Assembly (NCBI RefSeq): GCF_012843435.1
Contig: NZ_JABAFC010000012.1
Coordinates: forward strand, 1 to 64,000
Origin: Psychrobacillus sp. BL-248-WT-3
GTDB taxonomy: Bacteria > Bacillota > Bacilli > Bacillales_A > Planococcaceae
DNA length: 64,000 bases
Direction: 5' to 3'
Below, piece after piece: positions 46,747 through 54,614 of this stretch. Under the pieces are notes generated by a model. That model was not told the DNA's origin. It was given only the letters and a program-made list of their open reading frames with translations, and ran no database searches. Both the position numbers and the translations under genes were made by a program. How positions within the stretch are numbered: the first letter of the stretch is position 1; every line of letters begins with the position of its first letter.

Positions 46747-47034
46747 AAATAAAAAAGCATATACGCTCTTAAAAGGAGAAAGCTAAAAGGACTGAATAGT
46801 TTCCTTATTGCATGTTAGTTAAACTTGCATTTGAACTTTTTAATAAATACTAACAATTATCTGTATATTCCTACCTTTAGAATGTTGTTAAATAGTGTTG
46901 AAATCCTATTCTAAAAGGTCTAAAATAGGTATAGTGTGAAATTTGTCGGAAAAATGACAAGCTAAAAACGAATGAACGAGATTTATGTATTATTCGGTTG
47001 TTATAAAAAATAAAAAAAGGTGGTTGCGATCTTC
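46747..47034. other. 288 bp leader of yumB, no gene seen
   Basis: The region is very AT-rich and should contain the yumB promoter. I looked for a Rex box (TTGTGAA...TTCACAA), which often controls NADH dehydrogenase genes, and did not find one. Confidence 0.4.
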
Positions 47035-48246
47035 GTGAAAAGACCAACAGTTCTAGTATTAGGAGCAGGTTACGGTGGATTATCTACTGTAGTAAACCTT
47101 CAAAAATTAGTAGGTACAGATGAAGCAGATATAATTTTAATAAATAAAAACGATTATCATTACGAATCAACTTGGTTACATGAGGCTTCGGCTGGTACGT
47201 TAAGTCCAGATCAAGTACGTTACGATATTAAAGACGTTATCAATAAAGGAAAAGTTCAATTCGTAAAAGCTACAGTTGAAGGAATTGATGTAAACTCTAA
47301 AAAAGTAGCAACAAGTGCTGGGGAATACACATATGATTACCTTGTAATTGGATTAGGCTTTGAAGGAGAAACATTTGGAATTACAGGTTTAGATAAATAT
47401 GCTTTATCTATTGCAAACGTAAATGCAGCTCGTCAAATCCGTGACCATATCGAGTACCAATTTGCTACATGGTCTACAGAAGAAACAAGAGATGATGCTC
47501 GTTTAACAATCGTTGTAGGTGGGGCTGGATTCTCTGGTATCGAATTCTTAGGAGAGTTAGGGAATCGTATTCCTGAGCTTTGTGCGGAATATGATGTTCC
47601 AAAAGAAAAAGTACGCGTTGTTTGTGTTGAAGCAGCACCTATGGTTTTACCAGGATTCGATCCTGAGCTAGTTGAATATGCTGTTCGCCAACTAGAAGCA
47701 AAAGGAATTGAATTCTCTATTGGAACACCAGTAGTAGAAGCAACTCCTGAAGGCGTTAAGATTAAAAAAGGTGAAGAAGAATTTGAATTCATCAAAGCTG
47801 GTACGGTTGTTTGGGCAGCTGGTGTCCGCGGAAACCGTTTAATCGAAACTTCTGGCATCGAAAACATGCGTGCTCGTGTTAAAGTTGAAAAAGATATGCG
47901 TGCTCCTGGTTTCCCAGACGTATTTATCGTTGGAGACTGTGCATTGATGATCAACGAAGCAATTAATCGTCCATACCCACCAACAGCTCAAATTGCAATG
48001 CAACAAGCTGTAACAGTAGCTCAAAATATCGTAGCTCTTATGAAGGGTGAAAATACGAAGGAATTCGTTCCTGAGCTTAAAGGAACAGTATGTTCTTTAG
48101 GTGAGCATGATGCAATTGGTGACGTAATGGGTAGAAAACTTACTGGTACAAAAGCTTCTATTATGAAAAAGGTTATTGATAACCGTGCTCTTTACATGAT
48201 CGGTGGAGTTCCATTAATGATCAAAAAAGGTAAATTCAAACTATAA
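47035..48246 (+). CDS. yumB: Type II NADH dehydrogenase YumB
   Basis: The roughly 403-residue flavoprotein oxidises NADH and reduces menaquinone without pumping protons. The FAD site is [17 protein letters not shown] (residues about 5-21), the NADH site [20 protein letters not shown] (about 160-180), and the second FAD contact [10 protein letters not shown]. The C-terminal amphipathic segment [24 protein letters not shown] probably anchors it to the membrane. The GTG at 47035 follows AAAGGTGG. With yutJ it is the second NDH-2-like protein in the window. Confidence 0.93.
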   Translation: MKRPTVLVLGAGYGGLSTVVNLQKLVGTDEADIILINKNDYHYESTWLHEASAGTLSPDQVRYDIKDVINKGKVQFVKATVEGIDVNSKKVATSAGEYTYDYLVIGLGFEGETFGITGLDKYALSIANVNAARQIRDHIEYQFATWSTEETRDDARLTIVVGGAGFSGIEFLGELGNRIPELCAEYDVPKEKVRVVCVEAAPMVLPGFDPELVEYAVRQLEAKGIEFSIGTPVVEATPEGVKIKKGEEEFEFIKAGTVVWAAGVRGNRLIETSGIENMRARVKVEKDMRAPGFPDVFIVGDCALMINEAINRPYPPTAQIAMQQAVTVAQNIVALMKGENTKEFVPELKGTVCSLGEHDAIGDVMGRKLTGTKASIMKKVIDNRALYMIGGVPLMIKKGKFKL

Positions 48247-48259
48247 TATTAATATAACC

Positions 48260-48296
48260 AAATCTCCTACTGAATTATTCAGTAGGAGATTTTTTG
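48260..48296 (+). terminator. yumB terminator
   Basis: ATCTCCTACTGAAT and ATTCAGTAGGAGAT form a fourteen-base stem with almost no loop, followed by a T run. Confidence 0.95.
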
Positions 48297-48439
48297 TGGA
48301 GGAAAATACCAAAAAGTTTAGAGAAGCGCTTTCAGCTTAATCACATCCAATTATAATTAAATTAGTGGATAATAAAAGGCGTGCTAAGTTTAAGGTTAAC
48401 TTTTAGTACCTTGTAATAAGGTTAAGGGGGTCGAAGTCA

Positions 48440-48613
48440 ATGCAAACTAAACTAGTTTTATATATTTCAATTTGCTTGATGCAATTAATAATTTTAACCA
48501 ATATCGTTCTTTTTGAGGGACAGTGGAATGGAATTACGATGTGGTTATGCACAGCTATATTTGTTCTTTCTTCTGCTGTTTTTGGTTTTAATAGAACAAG
48601 AAAAAAAAGATAA
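48440..48613 (+). CDS. Small two-span membrane protein
   Basis: A 57-codon frame reads MQTKLVLYISICLMQLIILT and ends FGFNRTRKKR. Two hydrophobic segments (about residues 5-23 and 33-49) with a positively charged tail indicate a small membrane protein with both ends inside. AAGGGGGT lies about ten bases before the ATG. I do not recognise the family. The opposite-strand frame over the same place has no ribosome binding site. Confidence 0.6.
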   Translation: MQTKLVLYISICLMQLIILTNIVLFEGQWNGITMWLCTAIFVLSSAVFGFNRTRKKR

Positions 48614-48724
48614 TTGAGATCCATTAAAAAATAATCGTAACAAGAACTTTCCCTTTAATTTTCTCCCCATTTTCTTGTCTTGAAGGAAATTGGCGCTTAC
48701 ACTTATCTTAAGGGAGTTGGTTTA

Positions 48725-49219
48725 ATGTCTAGAGATAAAAGAGGTAGCGTATGGCTAGGAGTAGCTGGGTTAGTTTTAAATAGTAAAGGTGAATGGTTGG
48801 TTGTTAACAAGCGATACGGTGGGTTGGAAGGTAAATGGTCGCTTCCAGCTGGCTTTGTAAATGGCAATGAAACAGTTGACGAGGCTGTGCTCAGAGAGGT
48901 ATTAGAGGAGACAGCGGTAAATTGTAGGGTCATCAATATGATCGGGTTTAGAAGTGGTGTATTGCAAGGAAAAATAAGTGATAATATGGCTATTTTTCTT
49001 CTCGAACCAACAACAGATGAGCCAATTATCCAGGTCCAGCTGTCAGAGCTTTACGAGGCAAAGTGGATTCATCCTACAGACTTATTGCTCGATCAGACAG
49101 CCTCCGTTATGTTACATGAGCTAGCAGCAGCTTCCTTAGAGGTGGGTTTTCCAACTATAGATGGTGTAGATCCAGGAGATATATTTGGTTATACGAGTTA
49201 TAAATTATTCATAAAATAA
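48725..49219 (+). CDS. NUDIX hydrolase
   Basis: The 164-residue protein has a full Nudix box, GFVNGNETVDEAVLREVLEETAV (about residues 43-65), matching Gx5Ex7REUxEExGU except for alanine at the last glycine. It should hydrolyse a nucleoside diphosphate derivative. The N-terminal RGSVWLGVAGLVLNSKGEWLVVNKRYGGLEGKWSLPAG is typical. The ATG at 48725 follows GGGAGTTGG; an earlier in-frame ATG at 48680 lacks a site. Substrate unknown. Confidence 0.88.
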   Translation: MSRDKRGSVWLGVAGLVLNSKGEWLVVNKRYGGLEGKWSLPAGFVNGNETVDEAVLREVLEETAVNCRVINMIGFRSGVLQGKISDNMAIFLLEPTTDEPIIQVQLSELYEAKWIHPTDLLLDQTASVMLHELAAASLEVGFPTIDGVDPGDIFGYTSYKLFIK

Positions 49220-49230
49220 AAGCTGAAACT

Positions 49231-49271
49231 AATACGGCATAAGTGGCTAGCCTAGCTTTTTATGCCGTATT
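49231..49271. repeat. 12 bp perfect inverted repeat after the NUDIX gene
   Basis: AATACGGCATAA and TTATGCCGTATT flank a 17-base loop that itself contains GGCTAGCC. No T run follows, so it is a weak terminator at best or a structured end of the mRNA. Confidence 0.7.
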
Positions 49272-49583
49272 AATATTATGTGTTAATTTCTTATATAATA
49301 GCTTACGTCATTACGCTCCCCCCATAAAAAGCATCCGCTAGATAAGCCAAAAATAATTTGCTGTATTAATAAAAGCATATAAACCCTAATATTCATTTTC
49401 AATTGTTCGGTTTTTTTCAAACAAAAAGGTAAACGTTTTAATTAATAATAAATTAAATAATTAGAATAATTTCATTATTTAGACACATTTATATAAAAAA
49501 GTAGAGGATGTTCATTTACAAATATATTAATACGTGATATATTATCTGAATATTATAAATAAATGAATGAGGAGGCGCTAAGA
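49272..49583. other. 312 bp AT-rich region, no gene seen
   Basis: Apart from the inverted repeat at its left edge, this very AT-rich stretch before yuiA shows no open frame with a ribosome binding site and no RNA motif I can support. Confidence 0.4.
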
Positions 49584-49706
49584 ATGACTAAATTACAAGA
49601 AGTAACTTCAAAATCATGTCCGTATTGTAAAGGGGAAGGGTACTTTCAATTAAGGCTTGGAGGATCCGAAACATGCGGCTGTTGTCAGGGCACTGGCAAG
49701 AAATAA
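49584..49706 (+). CDS. yuiA: YuiA family small zinc-ribbon-like protein
   Basis: The 40-residue protein has two CxxCxGxG-type motifs, SCPYCKGEGYFQL and TCGCCQGTGKK, as in DnaJ zinc domains. This is the YuiA family seen just before yuiB in Bacillus. It should bind one zinc ion; function unknown. GAGGAGGCGCTAAGA precedes the ATG. Confidence 0.88.
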   Translation: MTKLQEVTSKSCPYCKGEGYFQLRLGGSETCGCCQGTGKK

Positions 49707-49759
49707 TAATAAGGCTTTTTGACAAAAATGTGAAAAGAGATAACTGGATTGAATACCTG

Positions 49760-49797
49760 CCTCCGTTAAGGTAAACTATTTAAAGATGTAACGGAGG
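49760..49797 (+). promoter_or_regulatory. Hairpin that hides the yuiB ribosome binding site
   Basis: CCTCCGTTA (49760-49768) is perfectly complementary to TAACGGAGG (49789-49797), with a 20-base loop. The right arm is the yuiB ribosome binding site. Folding would block translation of yuiB. Confidence 0.65.
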
Positions 49798-49806
49798 TTA
49801 ATGACT

Positions 49807-50130
49807 ATGAATTTTACAATTACACAGATGATTCTTTCAGTTCTAATATTTCTAGTAATGTTTTTTGGAATCGCCTTCCTATTAAATATGTTGCTTAGAA
49901 TGTCTTGGTTTGTAGCTATTCTTTATCCACTTATAGTGATATTTATTATTGATGAGGTCGGATTCTTTGATTACTTTACAAAACCGGGTTCTTCCTTCTC
50001 TGCTCTAGGAGAAAAATTCATGTCACTACATATGGCAGATATCGTTATTTTATCAAGTGGTTTTGTCGGTGCAATTCTAGCGGGAATTGTGATTAAAATG
50101 CTACGTAAAAGTGGATATCAGATGTTTTAG
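49807..50130 (+). CDS. yuiB: YuiB family membrane protein
   Basis: The roughly 107-residue protein has three membrane segments (MILSVLIFLVMFFGIAFLLNMLL, WFVAILYPLIVIFIIDEV and IVILSSGFVGAILAGIVIKML) and belongs to the YuiB family, whose role is unknown. Of two in-frame ATGs, the one at 49807 is better spaced from GGAGG. A nine-base hairpin covers this binding site. It follows yuiA by 100 bp, and the pair corresponds to B. subtilis yuiA-yuiB; yuiC is missing. Confidence 0.85.
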   Translation: MNFTITQMILSVLIFLVMFFGIAFLLNMLLRMSWFVAILYPLIVIFIIDEVGFFDYFTKPGSSFSALGEKFMSLHMADIVILSSGFVGAILAGIVIKMLRKSGYQMF

Positions 50131-50205
50131 AAAGATGGCCTGTCTAGGCTGTCTTTTTTTGGTGTTTAGGAAATTATAAAATACTGAACCTGTGGATAAA
50201 TTAAT

Positions 50206-50360
50206 GTCTAGCTCCACCGCCTTGCCCCTCGGGGTCAAATGGATAAAAGCTGCTCCTGCGCAAGCTCGTCGCAAACAAAAGCGTTTGCGGTGGCTGAGGA
50301 ACTGCCTCCTCGATTTTGCCCATTTGCCTGTCGGGGCAGTGACAGGCGCTTGCGCTTTTC
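50206..50360. repeat. Bacillaceae-type intergenic palindromic repeat
   Basis: The segment starts GTCTAGCTCCACCGCCTTGC and ends CAGGCGCTTGCGCTTTTC, with CCCCTCGGGGTCAAATG near the left and TTTGCCTGTCGGGGC near the right. The whole folds as an imperfect palindrome. Similar GTCTAGCTCCAGCGCC...GGCGCTTGCGCTTTTC repeats are common between genes in Bacillaceae. A 79-codon frame crossing it (50192-50431) is not a gene. Confidence 0.75.
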
Positions 50361-50545
50361 TTGTTATAGAGCCACTCTACTTAACTCTGCTTAAAAAAGA
50401 TTATTATAAATACACACAAACAGTTTTCTAGTTATATGCATATGTTTCGGCTGAAGTGATATCTACTCTTTTATTATCATTTGTGTGCTTCCTCTTATGA
50501 GGTTTATATTACTGAAGAACAAATAAGTTAAATGGGAGTGGGAAA

Positions 50546-50779
50546 ATGTTATTATTATGGCAACTTTCATTATTTGTTTCAATTTTAACTTTATTAGTTG
50601 GTTTTGTTAAAAAGTCTTGGGTCTTCTTATTAATTAGTACGTTTACTTTTATACCGATAGCATATTATTTTTTAGGGGCGAATAATGCTTGGAAATATGT
50701 TGGTTTAACTCCTGTCATACTACTTGTTCTTACTATATTATTCTGGTTCATAAGTAAAAAAATGAGTTCAGTTAAATGA
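50546..50779 (+). CDS. Small three-span membrane protein
   Basis: The 77-residue protein is almost entirely hydrophobic, with three predicted membrane segments (about residues 2-20, 23-42 and 51-70) and a short basic tail (SKKMSSVK). GGGAGTGGGAAA precedes the ATG. I do not recognise the family. It stands alone between two repeat elements and has its own terminator. Confidence 0.72.
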   Translation: MLLLWQLSLFVSILTLLVGFVKKSWVFLLISTFTFIPIAYYFLGANNAWKYVGLTPVILLVLTILFWFISKKMSSVK

Positions 50780-50819
50780 TAAATCTATAAATAAAACCCT
50801 TTAAAAAAAGAAATCAAAT

Positions 50820-50858
50820 AAAAATGAGCTTGGAGAAAATATCCCAGCTCATTTTAAT
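50820..50858 (+). terminator. Terminator after the small membrane protein
   Basis: AAAATGAGCT and AGCTCATTTT outer arms with an inner GGA/TCC stem, followed by AATTT. The MITE-like element begins three bases after it. Confidence 0.85.
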
Positions 50859-50860
50859 TT

Positions 50861-51244
50861 AGGCTATGTTAAAGGTTAGGGTTGATTTATGATGCAAAGA
50901 AATCTTAGATCAGAGAGTAGAATTGATTTCCGCCCCAGCCGGACGCTTTCCTCGGGGTGAGCGATAAGCCATCACCCATCGCTTACGCGCGTGGTTGTGA
51001 TGTCTTATCTGTCTCACTCATCCCGTAGGAGTCGCCGTCTGGCGCTCCAATCAATAAACGGGAACAGCTTTAGCATCGATAAAGCGCTTATAAACTTACT
51101 CGCATAAATAAAGTAGAAAAACTGTCAACAACCCCAATTCATCAACTATTTAAGTTCTTAATAGCCATTTGACTTTTTATAATGTTTACAGTCACTATAA
51201 AAAAGAATTGTTAGTCAAAATCAACCGATAACTTTAACAAAGCT
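50861..51244 (+). mobile_element. MITE-like element with terminal inverted repeats
   Basis: The left end AGGCTATGTTAAAGGTTAGG and, on the opposite strand, the right end AAGCTTTGTTAAAGTTATCG form imperfect terminal inverted repeats of about 28 bp that continue GGTTGATTT. The element is flanked by TTTAATTT on both sides, an apparent 8 bp target-site duplication. The interior carries no coding sequence but a GC-rich hairpin core (GGACGCTTTCC...GGGATGAG-type). It is about 80 per cent alike, by eye, to the truncated inverted copy at 26624. The parent insertion sequence is not in the window. Confidence 0.8.
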
Positions 51245-51274
51245 TTAATTTATTCAACCTTCACCTTGATAGCC

Positions 51275-51760
51275 TTATAAAATAACCGTATAAATAACGA
51301 TGGATATTAAAATACCGGTTAATGCCCCCATAAAAACTTCAATAGGCTTATGTCCAAGTAAAGTTTTTAGTTCTTCTAGCTTTTCCTCGCTCTTCTTGTG
51401 TCCCCAATCCTTTGTTTGATTAACAAAAGTTTGAAAATCTACACGCATCTGATTGATAATGATGGCTTGCTGACCGGCTTGAAATCTAACACCTGTTGCA
51501 TCAAACATCACTATAACTGCGAACACTGTAGCAACTGCGAAAAGGGTAGAGTCTAACCCCGTTTCAAAAGCAATAGCTGTACACAATGACGTTACAGCAG
51601 CCGAATGAGAGCTTGGCATTCCACCTGTAGAAGTGAATAATTTCCAATCTATCTTTTTAGTGACCAGAAAATGTATTGGTATTTTCACGAACTGGGCAAA
51701 GAAGATGGAGAAAAGAGCAGCTAATAGTGGAGTATTTTGGAGAATTGCCACAGCAGACAC
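51275..51760 (-). CDS. yuiD: Divergent PAP2 family membrane protein YuiD
   Basis: The 161-residue protein has four or five membrane segments and the divergent PAP2 motifs: FVKIPIHFLVTKKIDWKLFTSTGGMPSSHSAAVTSLC contains the GGMPSSHSA core, and MFDATGVRFQAGQQA is the second family block. It probably dephosphorylates or binds a lipid phosphate in the membrane. The GTG at 51760 follows AAGGAAGG. It is divergent from pepA, as yuiD is next to yuiE in B. subtilis. Confidence 0.9.
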   Translation of the reverse strand: MSAVAILQNTPLLAALFSIFFAQFVKIPIHFLVTKKIDWKLFTSTGGMPSSHSAAVTSLCTAIAFETGLDSTLFAVATVFAVIVMFDATGVRFQAGQQAIIINQMRVDFQTFVNQTKDWGHKKSEEKLEELKTLLGHKPIEVFMGALTGILISIVIYTVIL

Positions 51761-51870
51761 CGCCTTCCTTGTAAAACTTTGTTACTTTTAGTATAACATA
51801 TTCTCACTATTCGAAAAATCATTCTCGTTGCTATATAATAAGAATGTATCCAAATTATGTAGGGGGAAAA

Positions 51871-53376
51871 ATGATGATTATTAGCACTAACAATGTAACA
51901 TTCGAAGAAGTACAATCCGAAACACTAGTGGTAGGAATTCCTAAGCATCCTGAAAATACAGAGAAATGGGATGCATTATTAAATGTGTATGGAAATCACA
52001 TTCTTGATTGGGTAAAAAGTGGTGACATATCATCAGACTCGAAAAAAATAATTAAAGTCCCAATAGCAGGTCAAGAAACTGTTAAAAGAATATTATTTGT
52101 AGGGCTTGGAGATCGTAAAAAGTTAACACAAGAAAATATTCGAGAAGCATTTGGTTTAGTAGGGAAAGAGCTACTTTCTAGCAAGCCTGAATCCCTTGCA
52201 GTGTGGGTTCCATCATTTACCTCTGAGAGCGCTACAGAAGCTGATGTAGCTTATTTAGCTGGTGAGGGGATTGGTATGGGAGCTTTTGTTTATGAGGGCT
52301 ATAAAACAACCTCTAACGTGCCGGATTATTATTTACCAGCTATCGAGCTTTTAACAGATACTGACTTAGAAGAAGCTGCAACTTACTTTGAAGTAGGAAG
52401 TATTTATGCGGATGCTGTTAATGAAGCTAGAATTTTAGTGAATACACCAGGGAATGTGCTGACTTCTACACAACTAGGAGAGTATGCAAGAGAGCTTGGT
52501 GAGACATATGGCTTTGAAACAGAAATATTAGGTAAGAAAGAAATAGAAGAGCTTGGTATGGGAGCTTTATTGGCGGTAAACCAAGGATCAGTTGAAGAAC
52601 CACGTTTAATAGCTTTGAAATATCAAGCTACGGATAATTGGGATGATGTGGTAGCACTTGTTGGGAAAGGAATTACTTTCGATACAGGAGGTTACTCTAT
52701 TAAAACAAAAACTGGTATCGTTGGTATGAAAGGCGATATGGGTGGAGCAGCAGCAGTTTTAGGTGCTATGCAAATTATTGGTGAGCTTCGCCCTAATAAA
52801 AACGTAATAGCAGTAATTGCTTCAACGGACAATATGATTTCTGGAAATGCATTTAAGCCGGATGATGTTATTACTTCTATGAGCGGAAAAACGATTGAAA
52901 TTCTTAATACAGATGCAGAGGGACGTTTAGTTCTTGCAGATGCGGTAACATATGCAAAACAGCAAGGTGCTAATTACATTGTCGATGTGGCTACTTTAAC
53001 AGGTGGAGTAATCACCGCATTAGGATTTGACAAAACTGGAGCACTAACAAATAATGAAGAATTTTTTGAAACCTTTATGGAATCCTCTTTGGAAACAGGA
53101 GAATTTGTATGGAGACTTCCGTTAACTGAAAATGATAAGAAACGCATTCGTAAAAGTGACGTCGCAGATCTAAACAATTCCCCTGGAGGAGATGGCCATA
53201 TGATTTTCGGTGGTGGTTTCGTAGGAGAATTTGTAGAAGATACACCATGGATTCACTTAGATATCGCAGGTACGTCCGATGCAAAAGCAGCATATGACTT
53301 TGGACCAAAAGGCGGTACTGGTGTAATGGTTCGTACTTTAGCAACGCTTATTGAAAGAATGGCAGACGAAGAGTAG
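51871..53376 (+). CDS. pepA: Leucyl aminopeptidase (PepA/YuiE, M17 family)
   Basis: The roughly 501-residue enzyme removes N-terminal residues from peptides with two metal ions. The M17 signature NTDAEGRLVLADAVTYA (about residue 350) and ligands in VALVGKGITFDTGGYSIK, MKGDMGGAAAVLGAM and ASTDNMISGNAF are intact. The N-terminal alpha/beta domain regulates assembly into hexamers. The ATG at 51871 follows AGGGGGA; an earlier ATG at 51844 has no site. It ends just upstream of a glycine-rich protein gene. Confidence 0.95.
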   Translation: MMIISTNNVTFEEVQSETLVVGIPKHPENTEKWDALLNVYGNHILDWVKSGDISSDSKKIIKVPIAGQETVKRILFVGLGDRKKLTQENIREAFGLVGKELLSSKPESLAVWVPSFTSESATEADVAYLAGEGIGMGAFVYEGYKTTSNVPDYYLPAIELLTDTDLEEAATYFEVGSIYADAVNEARILVNTPGNVLTSTQLGEYARELGETYGFETEILGKKEIEELGMGALLAVNQGSVEEPRLIALKYQATDNWDDVVALVGKGITFDTGGYSIKTKTGIVGMKGDMGGAAAVLGAMQIIGELRPNKNVIAVIASTDNMISGNAFKPDDVITSMSGKTIEILNTDAEGRLVLADAVTYAKQQGANYIVDVATLTGGVITALGFDKTGALTNNEEFFETFMESSLETGEFVWRLPLTENDKKRIRKSDVADLNNSPGGDGHMIFGGGFVGEFVEDTPWIHLDIAGTSDAKAAYDFGPKGGTGVMVRTLATLIERMADEE

Positions 53377-53435
53377 GATAAACGCACAGGACACTTATCC
53401 CACATAGCATACACTGTGTTGAAAGGAGGGACATT

Positions 53436-53696
53436 ATGGTTAGATATCAACGCGGTGGTTATGGGGGAAGAGGTCCAGGAGGTCCTAGGGGTCCAGGTGG
53501 CCCTGGAGGATTTGGAGGTTACGGAGGTTTTGGTGGTGGCTTTGGTGGATTTGGAGCTCCGCTATTAGGAGGCTTTGTAGGAGGACTTTTAGGTTCTTCT
53601 ATTATTGGATTTGGTGCAAGACAACCATATCCATATCAACCTTATCCATACCAGCCTTATCCTTACTATGGTTCACCATATTCCCCGTATTATTAA
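53436..53696 (+). CDS. Glycine-rich, PYPYQ-repeat protein, possible spore-surface protein
   Basis: The 86-residue protein is low in complexity. Residues about 5-45 are glycine-rich (GGYGGRGPGGPRGPGGPGGF), the middle has a hydrophobic glycine segment (LLGGFVGGLLGSSIIGFG), and the end repeats PYPYQ three times before YYGSPYSPYY. Proteins of this kind occur in spore coats and exosporia of Bacillales, so that role is inferred. GAAAGGAGGG gives a strong ribosome binding site. A terminator follows. Confidence 0.85.
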   Translation: MVRYQRGGYGGRGPGGPRGPGGPGGFGGYGGFGGGFGGFGAPLLGGFVGGLLGSSIIGFGARQPYPYQPYPYQPYPYYGSPYSPYY

Positions 53697-53703
53697 CTAG
53701 TAT

Positions 53704-53755
53704 AAAAAAGCTTTTGCAATTCGTGGAGGATCACGTTTTGCAAAAGCTTTTTTTA
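53704..53755 (+). terminator. Terminator after the glycine-rich gene
   Basis: AAAAAGCTTTTGCA and TTGCAAAAGCTTTTT form a long stem with an inner CGTG/CACG pairing, followed by a T run. Confidence 0.92.
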
Positions 53756-53778
53756 GTTGAAACTATTTCCAGCCCCTG

Positions 53779-53895
53779 GATTATAGTAAAAAAATGAGTG
53801 ATTGTCGAAAATTAGAGCACGATTGTAGTAAAGGAGTGCTGAATTGTCGTAATCCATGCACTGGAGGGACATCCAACTCCTCGATGGTAGAAAAC
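53779..53895. repeat. Phased intergenic array 4 (GATTGTMG units)
   Basis: Degenerate units with GATTGTAGTAAA or GATTGTCG start at 53779, 53800, 53821, 53842 and 53883. The first four are exactly 21 bp apart; the last is 41 bp on, which equals two units. The array lies between the terminator of the glycine-rich gene and that of mrpG. It is the weakest of the four arrays. Function unknown. Confidence 0.6.
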
Positions 53896-53931
53896 TGGCT
53901 CTAAATTCAAGGGAGGATACTTTAGCCTTAA

Positions 53932-53972
53932 AAAAAGAGTAGGGAAAGTCATATGAATTTCCCTACTCTTTT
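53932..53972. terminator. mrp operon terminator
   Basis: AAAAGAGTAGGGAAA and TTTCCCTACTCTTTT form a fifteen-base stem. On the minus strand it is followed by T residues and ends the mrp operon. Confidence 0.92.
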
Positions 53973-53974
53973 AG

Positions 53975-54349
53975 CTAATTAGCTTTTACCTTCATATTCT
54001 TTCTTTTCTCTTCGACAACTTCTTCTAAGTCATCTCGTACTGTAAGGTCACAGCATTCCACACCAGAATAATACGCAGCTCTTCCCATCATATGACCACC
54101 GACAGGGCCAGTAATGAAGAGAAATAATATACCAAGTAAAATTCGAGAATTAAATGTGCCCTCGATTAACCAGAAGTGAAGGAACACTCCTATTAAGATG
54201 CTCATTACACCGAGCGTTGCACTTTTGGAAGCGGCATGAGCTCTTGTGTAGACATCAGGTAACCGAAACAAGCCTATTGCAGTGACCAGGATAAAAATAG
54301 TTCCAAAGGATATAGTACCTACGATAAGAATATTAGCTATTACGGTCAC
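53975..54349 (-). CDS. mrpG: Na+/H+ antiporter subunit MrpG
   Basis: The 124-residue membrane protein has three membrane segments and the PhaG/MrpG core FRLPDVYTRAHAASKSATLGVMSILIG. It is the last subunit of the seven-subunit Mrp complex, which exchanges cytoplasmic Na+ for protons and supports alkali and salt tolerance. The start overlaps mrpF by 17 bp. The C-terminal tail is hydrophilic and charged (RDDLEEVVEEKRKNMKVKAN). Confidence 0.94.
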   Translation of the reverse strand: MTVIANILIVGTISFGTIFILVTAIGLFRLPDVYTRAHAASKSATLGVMSILIGVFLHFWLIEGTFNSRILLGILFLFITGPVGGHMMGRAAYYSGVECCDLTVRDDLEEVVEEKRKNMKVKAN

Positions 54350-54614
54350 GTTGAATGATCTCTCCCTTCTCCGTGAACTTAGAAAACGCTATTGTTCCAA
54401 TAAAGGAAAGAACGGCCAATAAGAGGATGACCTCTAAAAAGAATGGAGTGTCAAATAAAATCGAAATCAGACCTATTAATGAGATTAGGCCGACTCCAAT
54501 GGCATCTAAGGCAATAACCCGGTCTGGAGTAGTAGGCCCCTTTACAAGACGATATATGAAGCCTAGTAAAGCAGCACTGATAAGCACGACAATTACCCAT
54601 AAAAAAGTTATCAT
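54333..54614 (-). CDS. mrpF: Na+/H+ antiporter subunit MrpF
   Basis: The 93-residue protein has three membrane segments and the family motif RLVKGPTTPDRVIALDAIGVGLISLIGL, where the conserved aspartate (DRV-x3-D) matters for function in studied Mrp complexes. It overlaps mrpE and mrpG. It is shared with the cholate-efflux family but here acts within the Mrp complex. Confidence 0.94.
   Translation of the reverse strand: MITFLWVIVVLISAALLGFIYRLVKGPTTPDRVIALDAIGVGLISLIGLISILFDTPFFLEVILLLAVLSFIGTIAFSKFTEKGEIIQRDRNS

Noticed and set aside
50192-50431. 79-codon frame across a palindromic repeat
   Set aside because: The repeat is a known type of non-coding intergenic element; no ribosome binding site and GC pattern without codon structure.
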